Made by a program: the position numbers and the translations under genes. A model generated the notes under the pieces. That model made no database searches, was not told the DNA's origin, and was given only the letters and a program-made list of their open reading frames with translations. Below are positions 46,000 through 54,323 of a DNA stretch of 64,000 bases, in pieces; positions within the stretch are counted from its first letter, which is position 1; each line of letters starts with the position of its first letter. The DNA comes from Henriciella sp. AS95 (lineage in GTDB: Bacteria > Pseudomonadota > Alphaproteobacteria > Caulobacterales > Hyphomonadaceae): the NCBI RefSeq assembly GCF_038900055.1, contig NZ_JBBMQM010000001.1, positions 2,418,001 to 2,482,000 of the forward strand, given 5' to 3'.

Positions 46000-46017
46000 G
46001 GCGCTACCGGAAGTGCG

Positions 46018-47574
46018 TCAGCGGATATCCCATTCAGCGATGTCGTTTTCAAAGGCCGTGAAGTCACGCTCAAGCTGGCGCTGAAGGTCTGCTTTCGGAC
46101 TTTCCGCTGCCAGCGCATCGCATGCGGCGGATGAAAGCGAGTTACACGCATCCGAGATGACGCCAACTTCTCCCTCGCTCCAAATGCTATCTCCTGGCAC
46201 AAACGCGTATTCCAGACTGTTACGCGCGACCTGTTTGAGCGCTGCATAGTCGAGCCCATGCTCCAGTGCGGCGCGAACATACTGCTCCGTCATATCAGTC
46301 CGCAGAACGCCCTGATCATCCGTCGACAGAACAACGGGCACATCCGACGACAGATATAAGTTTAGCGGATGCTGCGCGCCGCGTACGCCGAGAATGACGT
46401 CGTTACTGACGAGGTTGATTTCGACCGCGATCTTTTCGTTTGCCATGCGGTCAAGCGTATCGCGGCTCTGATGCTCCCAGGCGATGTCGATGCCATGTCC
46501 AATGCGCTGCGATCCCGCAATCATGATGGCGTCACGAATATGGGTTCGAAGCGCGGAAGATGGTGCAAGCCCCAGCGTGAGTTCACCGGCATGTAAGGTG
46601 ACCTTTGCGGTCGGATATTTCTCACTCAGGAAAGCGATCATCCTCATGTGGAGGTCGTAATTTTCAATCGAACGCGGATCGTCCTCAGGCTCGACAAGTG
46701 AAATACCAACGGACTTCGGGTCAGCTTCAATAAGGGCAAAGCCGAGCGCGAGCTGCCGGAACAACTGCTCATTCGGGAAACGGCGAAGACCGTAAGTGTT
46801 GTAATAGACGGTCACGTCACATCCCGCGTCCGGCTGGTCATCTTCGCAACCAAGAAGCCCATTTGCGTCATCTTCGACCGCTCGCCTTTCAGCTAGCGAT
46901 TGCTGGATCAGAGGCTCAATTTCCGGCGCCAAACGCTGGAAAGCCGCTTCCAGGTCGTTTTCATCCCATTCAGGGTCCACCACTTGCGAGAAGTAACTGT
47001 CGATCGGACCCGGATTGAACATCAGCTCGACATAGGACACCCGGTCATCGGCCGCGAGGCGCTTCACCGATGCCAGCGTTCGAGCCGGCTCTTCACGCAC
47101 AATCGGAAAGAATTTTCCGAAGCTCGAAAAGAACTGCTTGTGGCCTGACTGTTCGGACTGCACGCCGCTTATCAGGTCACGGACAGACAAGGCATCGACC
47201 AGTTCTGAATAAAGGTCGGGGTCAGAGCGCATCAATCCATTCGCCGACACCTGGTCCGCCCCGTCACAAGGCGGCTCGACGATCGCTTCTTCCGCTTCAT
47301 CGATGCAGAAGTCCCGGCGCGCCGCCCAATCAAGATATTCCTCAGCATACGGTGTTCCGGACGCGTGATTGTGCAAGTCCCCGCCCTTCGGCATGTCGCG
47401 TAGGAAAACGCGCAGCAGAACCGGATCGTCTGAGATCCGCTCAAATAGCGCCTCTGTCCGGGCTTCGGCGCTCAATGGGGCGGTCGCAACCTTCATAGGC
47501 GCAGGCGGCGTGGTGCAACCCACGAGGTTTATCCCAGACAGGCCTGCAAGTGTAAGAAAGACGGAGCGCAGCAT
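46018..47574 (-). CDS. Adenosine deaminase-like lipoprotein
   Basis: A 518-residue protein with the adenosine deaminase fold, larger than the usual 330-350 residues because of an N-terminal extension and insert. A leader carries the lipobox N-L-V-G-C near residue 20. Metal ligands are in D-L-H-N-H-A-S-G near 66-73, T-L-H-A-G-E near 326, I-G-H-G-I-D and L-S-T-D-D-Q-G. It would turn adenosine into inosine outside the cytoplasm, like the secreted ADGF enzymes of animals. It lies 33 bases after the PhyH gene on the same strand. Confidence 0.88.
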   Translation of the reverse strand: MLRSVFLTLAGLSGINLVGCTTPPAPMKVATAPLSAEARTEALFERISDDPVLLRVFLRDMPKGGDLHNHASGTPYAEEYLDWAARRDFCIDEAEEAIVEPPCDGADQVSANGLMRSDPDLYSELVDALSVRDLISGVQSEQSGHKQFFSSFGKFFPIVREEPARTLASVKRLAADDRVSYVELMFNPGPIDSYFSQVVDPEWDENDLEAAFQRLAPEIEPLIQQSLAERRAVEDDANGLLGCEDDQPDAGCDVTVYYNTYGLRRFPNEQLFRQLALGFALIEADPKSVGISLVEPEDDPRSIENYDLHMRMIAFLSEKYPTAKVTLHAGELTLGLAPSSALRTHIRDAIMIAGSQRIGHGIDIAWEHQSRDTLDRMANEKIAVEINLVSNDVILGVRGAQHPLNLYLSSDVPVVLSTDDQGVLRTDMTEQYVRAALEHGLDYAALKQVARNSLEYAFVPGDSIWSEGEVGVISDACNSLSSAACDALAAESPKADLQRQLERDFTAFENDIAEWDIR

Positions 47575-47607
47575 GGGCGTGAGTATCAGTCTGTTGTCAG
47601 CGCTGGT

Positions 47608-48474
47608 CTATCGCGCTGCGTTTTTCACGAAGTCTTCTATGAAGTCTTCTGGCTGGACGTCTGGTTCGCCCGACATCCATCCGCCGCGCACATGACGACG
47701 GATCGCCCGGTCATTGGTCGCGACGGCCGCCGAATGCCAGAGATAGGCGTCGTGAAACAGCACATCGCCAGCCTCGCAATAGATGCCAATCTCTCCTGGC
47801 GCCTTCTCGAAGGCCAGCGGCATGTCGAACGGTGGCGGCTCGTCAGTGTAGCCACCTGTGGGCGCTGAGCCATCCGGAACGGGTACGTTGTTCGCGTTTT
47901 TGTAGGGCGCAGGCGTCGCCCATTTGTGGGAGCCCGGCACAACCCGAAGAAACCCGTTTTCGGGGCTGGTTGCATCGATGTTGATGGTGAAGGCCACCGA
48001 TGGCCAGCAATCGCGATGCGGACCGCTCTGCCAGTCAGAATGCCAGCCGATGCGCCGATAGCCGGAGTTCCGTCCGCCCCGTGCATCCTGATAGACAACG
48101 CCGAACCGGGAATGCTCCCTGAGGTGACCATCCGGAACCCACTTCTCCATGAGTTCCTCGATGGCCGGATGAAGCACGGATGCACGCGTCGCCGGAGACA
48201 CTTCGGTGATGTATTGGACGTAATTCGTGAAGCGAACCTCGCCATTCACGGCATCATCCAGCAGAACCGAATTGCCATAGCGGGCGGCCAGATCGCCCTC
48301 GATTACCTTGTTCTGTGCCGCGACGCATTCAGCCGTCAGCGCCTCGAGACCATCCTTGCTATAGAGCCCGCGAAGGATCGCGAATCCGTGCTCACGAAAG
48401 AATGCATCCAGCTCTTCCAGCTGATCGACGTGAAAAACGCCGATATCCGTATTCAGACTGACCGTTCCAACCAT
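47608..48474 (-). CDS. PhyH-family Fe(II)/2-oxoglutarate dioxygenase
   Basis: A protein of 288 residues if started at the ATG at 48474 (M-V-G-T-V-S-L-N-T-D); frames up to 48564 and an ATG at 48516 remain possible and none has a clear ribosome site. It matches phytanoyl-CoA dioxygenases: F-F-R-E-H-G-F-A-I-L-R-G-L near the start, the metal pair H-S-D in G-W-H-S-D-W, and the distal His and Arg in I-R-R-H-V-R-G-G-W. Oxidation of a small molecule using 2-oxoglutarate is expected. It is transcribed ahead of the adenosine deaminase-like gene, so a nucleoside-related substrate is possible but unproven. Confidence 0.8.
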   Translation of the reverse strand: MVGTVSLNTDIGVFHVDQLEELDAFFREHGFAILRGLYSKDGLEALTAECVAAQNKVIEGDLAARYGNSVLLDDAVNGEVRFTNYVQYITEVSPATRASVLHPAIEELMEKWVPDGHLREHSRFGVVYQDARGGRNSGYRRIGWHSDWQSGPHRDCWPSVAFTINIDATSPENGFLRVVPGSHKWATPAPYKNANNVPVPDGSAPTGGYTDEPPPFDMPLAFEKAPGEIGIYCEAGDVLFHDAYLWHSAAVATNDRAIRRHVRGGWMSGEPDVQPEDFIEDFVKNAAR

Positions 48475-48725
48475 CGCGAAAACTCTGTTCAAAAAGTAAA
48501 GCCGAGGCCGCATCATTCGCTTGGTGTCCAAGGCTGTCGAGTCCCCGCCCCTCAAGGCGCGCAAGTTTGGTGCTTTTGCTGGAAATCGTCACAAGACTGG
48601 CTGAGACTGCCCAGCAATCGGTCTCAAACGACCTGTCCCGACCAATCACACAGTCGCCCTGCTCGACCGGGTCCCATTTCTCATGAAGCTGAGAATGCGA
48701 AAAGGCAAAGAGGGATAGGCGGGCG
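48475..48725. promoter_or_regulatory. Divergent region, PhyH-ADA operon / nucleoside transporter
   Basis: About 250 bases. An inverted repeat TTCTCA, six bases, TGAGAA lies at 48678-48695, 31 bases before the transporter ATG. A GAGGGATAGG stretch closer to the start provides the ribosome site. No gene is supported here. Confidence 0.35.
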
Positions 48726-49994
48726 ATGGACTACTCATTCGATAATCTGCGGAGCGTTTTTGGCTTTCTTTTATTGCTCGCCATCGCCTGGGCCTGGTCG
48801 AGTGGCCGAAACCGCATTCCGTACAGGACGGTCGCTATTGCGATCGGCCTGCAAGTTGGCTTCGCATTCATCATGTTCACTGTGCCTTTCCTTCGAACGG
48901 CCCTTCAGTCGATTGCGGCGGGGCTTGGCGTGTTGCTCCAGGCGACAGGTGAAGGCACGCGCTTCGCTTTCGGATACCTTGCAGGCGGTCCCGCCCCCTT
49001 CGACGAGGTGAATCCGGAAAACAATATGATCCTCGCGATCCAGATCCTGCCCCTGATGATCGTGGTGTCTGCCATCGCCGCCATATTGTGGCACTGGGGC
49101 ATCCTCGAAAAGCTGTGCCAGGGGATCGGATTTGTGCTCCAGCGGACGCTTGGCCTTTCCGGCCCGCTTGGCCTCGGCACGGCGGCCAGCATCTTCCTCG
49201 GCATGGTCGAAGCGCCAATGATTGTCCGTCCCTATCTCGAGCGGATGTCGCGCGCCGACATCTTCCTTGTCATGACGGCAGCCATGGCGACGGTCGCCGG
49301 CACAGTCATGGCGCTCTACATTACCCTGCTCCAGGTCACGATTCCGGAAGCGGCATCGCACGTCATCGTCGCCTCCTTCATGGCAGCCCCGGCAGCGATT
49401 GCGATGGCGCGAATCATGCAGCCGCCCGAACCGGCTGACGACGCCATCCAGAAGGAGGTGCCACCGCCAAAACTGTACCAGTCGACAATGGACGCGTTCG
49501 CACGCGGCGTTCAGGACGGGGTGAACGTGTTCATCTTCGTCGTTGGGATGATTGTCGTAGCCGTCGCCCTGATCGCGCTGACTGACATCGCTCTTGCCGC
49601 CTGGATTCCCGACGTCGACGGCGGACCGGTGACAACAGGCCGACTGTTCGGTTGGCTACTCGCCCCCTTCATGTACCTTCTTGGCATTCCGTGGGAAGAC
49701 TGCGTGGATGCCGGACGACTCATCGGGATCAAGATGGTTCTGAACGAGTTGCTCGCCTTCATCGACCTGTCAGCGATTGCAGAAGGTCAATTGGCGCCCC
49801 GGTCGCGCGTCATGTTGATCTATATGCTGTGCGGTTTCGCCAATTTTGGCGCTTTGGCCATCATGGTTGGCGGCCTGTCTGCCATGTGCCGAAGCCGCAG
49901 GCAGGACTTCCTGGACTTGGGGCTTAAAAGCATGTGGGCCGGCGTGATGGCGAACCTGCTCAACGGCACATTGCTTGGTATCTTCCTGACCTGA
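48726..49994 (+). CDS. Concentrative nucleoside transporter (CNT/NupC family)
   Basis: A 422-residue inner-membrane nucleoside importer driven by sodium or protons. CNT hallmarks are L-G-L-G-T-A-A-S-I-F-L-G-M-V-E-A-P near residues 143-159, K-M-V-L-N-E-L-L-A-F near 337 and Y-M-L-C-G-F-A-N-F-G-A near 366. About eight to ten hydrophobic segments and two re-entrant helices fit the fold. It would bring in the inosine or guanosine left after periplasmic processing. It has its own promoter region and ends the purine region. Confidence 0.92.
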   Translation: MDYSFDNLRSVFGFLLLLAIAWAWSSGRNRIPYRTVAIAIGLQVGFAFIMFTVPFLRTALQSIAAGLGVLLQATGEGTRFAFGYLAGGPAPFDEVNPENNMILAIQILPLMIVVSAIAAILWHWGILEKLCQGIGFVLQRTLGLSGPLGLGTAASIFLGMVEAPMIVRPYLERMSRADIFLVMTAAMATVAGTVMALYITLLQVTIPEAASHVIVASFMAAPAAIAMARIMQPPEPADDAIQKEVPPPKLYQSTMDAFARGVQDGVNVFIFVVGMIVVAVALIALTDIALAAWIPDVDGGPVTTGRLFGWLLAPFMYLLGIPWEDCVDAGRLIGIKMVLNELLAFIDLSAIAEGQLAPRSRVMLIYMLCGFANFGALAIMVGGLSAMCRSRRQDFLDLGLKSMWAGVMANLLNGTLLGIFLT

Positions 49995-50144
49995 CGCTTG
50001 CCGACTCGGTTATCTCTGCACCGCCGTTTGGCAAACCGGTTTAAGGTTTGGTTTCAGAATAAGGGACAGGCCAAGCGTCCACGGCGTTTATGGCCTTAAT
50101 ATTGACGGGCGATCACAAGCTTCAGGCAATCTGTTTACGCCGCA

Positions 50145-50239
50145 TTAACCATTCCGCGAGATACCTAGTCTCGTCTTCTTTGGAGACACCCACCATCACC
50201 CAACGCCTCGGCGGGAGCTTGCCTCCCGCCGTTTTTTTT
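50145..50239 (+). ncRNA. Putative small RNA with its own terminator
   Basis: The 311-base gap 49995-50305 holds a promoter-like element and an RNA-like element. TTAACCATT at 50145-50153 resembles a CtrA half-site and a -35 region. GTCTC (50168-50172) and GAGAC (50083+100, at 50183-50187) can pair as a 5' hairpin. A C-rich single-stranded stretch (ACCCACCATCACCC) follows, and then a strong terminator. No open frame spans it. The 5' end is a guess; the transcript would be about 60-75 bases. Confidence 0.45.
50209..50239 (+). terminator. Strong rho-independent terminator
   Basis: A 9-base GC-rich stem (CGGCGGGAG and CTCCCGCCG) with a 5-base loop and eight T residues. It lies about 215 bases after the nucleoside transporter stop, too far for the transporter alone, which supports a separate small transcript. 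Confidence 0.9.
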
Positions 50240-50305
50240 CACCTCGCTGCAAGAGGGCGTTTGACACAGGGCGCTGCTTTGGTATTGGAGCCGTCTCGCA
50301 AGTGA

Positions 50306-50381
50306 TCCGCGATAGCTCAGTTGGTAGAGCAGGCGACTGTTAATCGCCCGGTCGTAGGTTCGAGTCCTACTCGCGGAGCCA
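50306..50381 (+). tRNA. tRNA-Asn (GTT)
   Basis: A 76-base cloverleaf with acceptor stem TCCGCGA/TCGCGGA, anticodon GTT in CTGTTAA, GGTTCGAGT T arm and encoded CCA. It marks the right boundary of the purine region. Confidence 0.97.
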
Positions 50382-50409
50382 CTTTCACCCTTCCCTGACG
50401 ATCAAGCCT

Positions 50410-50907
50410 TCAAGGTTGGCAGGCACGCACGCCGAGCACCGGAATCACCGTAGTCCACTGCTCTGTCGTGGTGATCGAGAGTTTTCCCGATTCGACGCGT
50501 TGTCCGCCGTCCAGCTGATCGCCTGGAACAACGCTCACGACAATCTGCTCGCCCGCCGGGCCAGCGAAACCTTGCTCGGTCAGAAACTGGCCAAAGATCT
50601 CGCCCGAATTGCGCGTCTGAACGACATTAACAGTCTCTGTTCCGAGTTTCATCGTGGCGGTGCCTGACTGTGCCTTCTCGAAAAAGATGAGCTGCGTCGC
50701 GTCTGTCTTGCTCCACAGGAAGAGCGCGCATTCTCTCGAGCCGAGTTGCTGAGGGCCGAGACCGCCTGTTGGCACGACATTGGTCGCGGGAATGAAGGAT
50801 GAGGGCGCGCTTTGTACGGGCGCTGCCACGTCTGGCTTTTCACCCTGCGAAGAGCAGGCCGCCAGCGCCGCACAGGCGATGATTGCAAGGCTGAATGTCG
50901 TTCTCAT
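50410..50907 (-). CDS. Lipoprotein coupled to gspN (candidate T2SS accessory/pilotin)
   Basis: A 165-residue lipoprotein: leader M-R-T-T-F-S-L then lipobox L-A-A-C near residue 17. The mature part has one cysteine (R-E-C-A-L-F-L) and a C-terminal one (V-R-A-C-Q-P), which could pair. The ATG at 50907 overlaps the gspN stop as ATGA, so it is the last gene of the secretion operon. No family was recognised. Pilotins (GspS) are small lipoproteins that carry the secretin to the outer membrane; that role is inferred only from position and type. Confidence 0.65.
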   Translation of the reverse strand: MRTTFSLAIIACAALAACSSQGEKPDVAAPVQSAPSSFIPATNVVPTGGLGPQQLGSRECALFLWSKTDATQLIFFEKAQSGTATMKLGTETVNVVQTRNSGEIFGQFLTEQGFAGPAGEQIVVSVVPGDQLDGGQRVESGKLSITTTEQWTTVIPVLGVRACQP

Positions 50908-51662
50908 GGCGTTACGCCTCCGCCGGCCTGGGTGGTTTGCTGATACGTCCACACGTCTCCAGACTTCGTAAAACCGCCACGCGCCAGAAGCGTCTCAATA
51001 TCGTCGCTTTCTGTTTCAGCGGTCACATCAATCCGCGAATTTCCGTTGAGGTCGGCGATCGCTTTGAAGTCCAGCACGTCGCCATCCGGGCTGTCCCCAT
51101 TCATCGCGATGTTGAAGGCGCCCTCTTCGCACGTGATCGTACCTGTGAGGGTGGAAAACTGCCGGCCAAATTGCTGGGCAGCACGGGTCAGCGCATCGGT
51201 CTGGACATTGCCGGAGGCGGACACGCACACATTATCGACGATTTCGACGCTGCCACCATTGATCCGCAGAATCCCGCCGATCGAACGAATTTCATTGGTC
51301 AGGCTTTCCAGAGCCGAGATGTTCTGCTCGACGCGCACGTCGCTCGCGGAGATATCACCTGACCCCTTCACCGTGACGACGCCAGCACCGCGGCCACCTG
51401 CCCCGCCCCACTGCACTTCCATTGTTGGCGACAGCGACAGCAACGACACTGGCCTCAATGCGACATCCACATCGCCAACCGGCTGGCCATTGATATAAAC
51501 GCCGGACATTCGTCCGTCCCAGACCGTGCCTTCTGATTGCGTCCACTCAACGCCCATATCGTTGAGCGGCAGACGGGTCAGCACCATGCCGAGCGGCACC
51601 CGGCTCGCGGCAAACCAGACAAGGGCGCCGAGCACCACCAAGACAAGAATGAAACGGATCAA
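50904..51662 (-). CDS. gspN: Type II secretion protein GspN
   Basis: A 252-residue GspN-like protein: one N-terminal membrane segment (I-R-F-I-L-V-L-V-V-L-G-A-L-V-W-F), then a periplasmic beta-rich domain with T-V-W-D-G-R near residue 48, the common GspN/LptC-like feature, and two cysteines (N-V-C-V and T-C-E-E). GspN is an accessory in some type II systems and its exact job is not settled. It overlaps gspM and the lipoprotein gene by 4 bases each. Confidence 0.82.
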   Translation of the reverse strand: MIRFILVLVVLGALVWFAASRVPLGMVLTRLPLNDMGVEWTQSEGTVWDGRMSGVYINGQPVGDVDVALRPVSLLSLSPTMEVQWGGAGGRGAGVVTVKGSGDISASDVRVEQNISALESLTNEIRSIGGILRINGGSVEIVDNVCVSASGNVQTDALTRAAQQFGRQFSTLTGTITCEEGAFNIAMNGDSPDGDVLDFKAIADLNGNSRIDVTAETESDDIETLLARGGFTKSGDVWTYQQTTQAGGGVTP

Positions 51663-52156
51663 GTACCGGCACCTCCACTGAGTTCTATCGTGGCTCTAAC
51701 GCGTCCATTGCCCGCTTGATCCACACTCATGCGCTCAATCCGCCCGCCGAGCTGAGTCTCGACGCTACTCATCCAGTAAAAAAGCTGGCGCGGATCGACC
51801 TGCTCGAAGACAAGCGAGAAACGACCCTCATCACTGCTTTGGAGGCGTGCGATTGAAAGACCCGCAGACTGCGCCTGCTGCGTGACCGCAGTCTTGAAGG
51901 CATCGGCATTCATGGCCGCATTCGATGAGACCGGGACAGCGGCGCTGGAGGCTGAGCGGGCCCGGATTGACGCGGCCAGGCGCTCGATGCGCGACAGCTC
52001 ATCTGCCGCCGCCAGGCGATCAAGCCGCGCGGTGTCTCGCGCCGAGGAGATTGGCGACACCAGACCGTACCAGACAAACACGCAAAGAAGGAGCAGCCCT
52101 GCTGCACCGATCAGGCCTTTCTCGCGGCCGGAGAGCGTTTCCCACCAACCGCTCAT
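51659..52156 (-). CDS. gspM: Type II secretion protein GspM
   Basis: A 165-residue inner-membrane platform protein. A short cytoplasmic start (M-S-G-W-W-E-T-L-S-G-R-E-K) precedes one membrane helix near 15-35, and a periplasmic helix and ferredoxin-like domain follow. GspM partners GspL. It overlaps gspL and gspN by 4 bases each. Sequence conservation in this family is low, so the call uses order and layout. Confidence 0.85.
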   Translation of the reverse strand: MSGWWETLSGREKGLIGAAGLLLLCVFVWYGLVSPISSARDTARLDRLAAADELSRIERLAASIRARSASSAAVPVSSNAAMNADAFKTAVTQQAQSAGLSIARLQSSDEGRFSLVFEQVDPRQLFYWMSSVETQLGGRIERMSVDQAGNGRVRATIELSGGAGT

Positions 52157-53322
52157 GTTGCTGCCTCGATGTTGAATTCGCCCAGAACACGCGCGCCAGA
52201 CTGACGGGCGGCACCAAGCGTGACAGACAGACCCATCCCTTCCAGTCGACTACCGATCTCATCGGCCTGCGCATAGTCATCGAATACGACCATCGCCGTC
52301 AGGCGTCCGGTATTCGCGTCATATCTGAGGGAGCGGACCTCGGTGTTCTCAACAGGCGCGACAGCTTCATATAGAGCGGCTGTGGCCGATGTCGGGCGCA
52401 TCGAGGTTGCGGCTGAGCGCTGGCTCTGCTGCATGCTCTGAATTGCGGCGGTAGCGTTTCCATTGGCCTCGGGCGCAAAATTGCGAACGATCATATTGGT
52501 GCGCGAGCGCAGGTCTGCAGCCTGGGTCTCGAGCGCCTGAGTTTCCAGCCAGGCTCCCCCGAGCCACGCCACGCCGGCGATGCAAGCCAGCGATCCCGCC
52601 AGGCGCCAGCGTTCAAACCCTTTGAGATCCATCGAACGGCGCACAGCGAAATCACCCTGCCTCAGCGAGACATGCGCGGACGGCGTTTTGGAGTTGTACC
52701 ACTCAGCCAGCTGCGCGAGCGCGGCTTCGGGGCCGTCCAGCGGCTCGACCCGGGCCGCCGAGTCCAATCGGCGCGCGAGCGCTGTGCCGTAAACCGTGTC
52801 GATGCTGTCTGGTGCGATCGACCGCACCAGATCGTCCGACGCGTCGCTGTCACAGGCGAACGTCGTGGCGTCACTTCGGAAAAGAAGCTCGTCACCAATA
52901 TCCACGACGACATTCCCGCCGGGCAGCAGAGCATGCACGCAAACGAGGTCAGCTTCCGGCACGCCGAGCGCGTTCAGATAGCCCAGCCACCGCTGCATGT
53001 CGTCCAGGGACGCAACATGGACGTCTCGGGTGGGCCCTTCGCCCGCAGGCCCAAGGGCGACGTGCAGCGCTTCAACGGGCTGGGCGAGATCATCCTCTAT
53101 GGCGAAGAGAGCCGTGCGCCGCGCTTCTGCCGGTTTGCGCGCAACAATTTCGGCCCGGTGGGCTGTGACCGATGTGCCGGGCACCAGCGCCACTGCAGAC
53201 TCGCCGTTCCCAAACCGCCCCTCCGGCCTTTCTTCACTGCAGTGCCATTCGCCCGATGCCCGCCATGCAAAAAGCGGACGCCCCGACGGCAGTTTCGGCA
53301 AGCGGATGAAAAGATCAGCCAC
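52153..53322 (-). CDS. gspL: Type II secretion protein GspL
   Basis: A 389-residue GspL. Residues 1-230 form the cytoplasmic actin-like domain that binds the GspE ATPase, one membrane segment lies near 240-257 (W-R-L-A-G-S-L-A-C-I-A-G-V-A-W), and the periplasmic end pairs with GspM. It lies 2 bases after gspK and overlaps gspM by 4. No enzymatic motif is expected. Confidence 0.85.
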   Translation of the reverse strand: MADLFIRLPKLPSGRPLFAWRASGEWHCSEERPEGRFGNGESAVALVPGTSVTAHRAEIVARKPAEARRTALFAIEDDLAQPVEALHVALGPAGEGPTRDVHVASLDDMQRWLGYLNALGVPEADLVCVHALLPGGNVVVDIGDELLFRSDATTFACDSDASDDLVRSIAPDSIDTVYGTALARRLDSAARVEPLDGPEAALAQLAEWYNSKTPSAHVSLRQGDFAVRRSMDLKGFERWRLAGSLACIAGVAWLGGAWLETQALETQAADLRSRTNMIVRNFAPEANGNATAAIQSMQQSQRSAATSMRPTSATAALYEAVAPVENTEVRSLRYDANTGRLTAMVVFDDYAQADEIGSRLEGMGLSVTLGAARQSGARVLGEFNIEAAT

Positions 53323-53324
53323 GA

Positions 53325-54323
53325 CTATCCTTTGCGCTCACGGCGAACAGTAAGCGTGCGGCCTTCGTCCACCGCAAACAACAAGTCAAATACCCGCCGT
53401 GTCCCGCGATACTCGATCGCCGCCCGCACGTCGATATAGGTGGATGTTCTCCCGAGCATATCTGCGCGTATCAGTTCTGGCGAGATCTCAGCGACGTCCG
53501 GAAGGCCAATGAACTCGTCGAGTGAACTCCATCCTCCCTGTGGGCGCTGAAAGACAAGATCGCGCGCGCGATCGACAGGAAGTGCACCTGACAGGGCCAG
53601 AGACAAAAGTGGGGCCTGGGCCTCAGTTATCGTATTGATATTGAAAGGCGGCTGCGTCTCCTCAGGCAGCGCGCAGATGAACGGCTCCATGGCATCAAGC
53701 GTGTCGGCGCTGAAATGCCGAACCGACAGAAGCTCGGACACATCCGCCAGCTTCTGTCCTGACGTTCGGTAATTCATAGTGGGACTGGAATAATAGCTGT
53801 CTTCAGCGCCATTAAGCCCTGGAGACTGGTCTGCATCGATCCAGTCCACAATGCTCGCGACCAGGCCTTCACCATCCACCGTGTCGAGCCCCGCTAATTC
53901 GATGAGTGCCAGGAGGTCGGTTGCCGGCGAATGGATTTGAGCTGCGGATCCGACAGTCCGGTCGTTCGAAGCCTGATGACCGGTGAGACTGTTCAGATTG
54001 AAGCAATTACTCGCATCACGGGCTGTGAGGGTGATCAGTCCACCCTCCGCCTCAAAAGTCAGCGGGGTATTTAGCCCTTCAATACTGTCAGACAGTGCGC
54101 CCGCCGTCGCGATCATGACGTCGTTGACGACCAGGCGCGCATATTCTTCAGCCGCATATGACAACCAGTCCGCCTGCGTGCTGGCATCAAGCGATTTTGC
54201 CCGGTTCGTACTCGACAAGACGGCGGTCGAAAGAGTGACGGCCACAACAGACATGGCGGCAACGATCATCAAAGTGGTGACGAGAGCCACCCCCCGTTCA
54301 TTCTGTCGGGAATGCTGGCTCAT
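53325..54323 (-). CDS. gspK: Type II secretion minor pseudopilin GspK
   Basis: A 332-residue GspK, the large minor pseudopilin at the pilus tip. The ATG at 54323 is chosen because it overlaps the gspJ stop as ATGA and leads to the prepilin site R-G followed by V-A-L-V-T. As in other GspK proteins, Glu at position +5 is missing (Thr here). The body has the large alpha-domain insert with the S-L-T-G-H region and the C-terminal helix-hairpin-helix-like D-R-A-R-D-L-V. Confidence 0.88.
   Translation of the reverse strand: MSQHSRQNERGVALVTTLMIVAAMSVVAVTLSTAVLSSTNRAKSLDASTQADWLSYAAEEYARLVVNDVMIATAGALSDSIEGLNTPLTFEAEGGLITLTARDASNCFNLNSLTGHQASNDRTVGSAAQIHSPATDLLALIELAGLDTVDGEGLVASIVDWIDADQSPGLNGAEDSYYSSPTMNYRTSGQKLADVSELLSVRHFSADTLDAMEPFICALPEETQPPFNINTITEAQAPLLSLALSGALPVDRARDLVFQRPQGGWSSLDEFIGLPDVAEISPELIRADMLGRTSTYIDVRAAIEYRGTRRVFDLLFAVDEGRTLTVRRERKG

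Noticed and set aside
18441-50381. Genomic island with attachment sites at the tRNA genes
   Set aside because: No integrase and no direct repeat of either tRNA 3' end was seen, so it is reported only as an observation.
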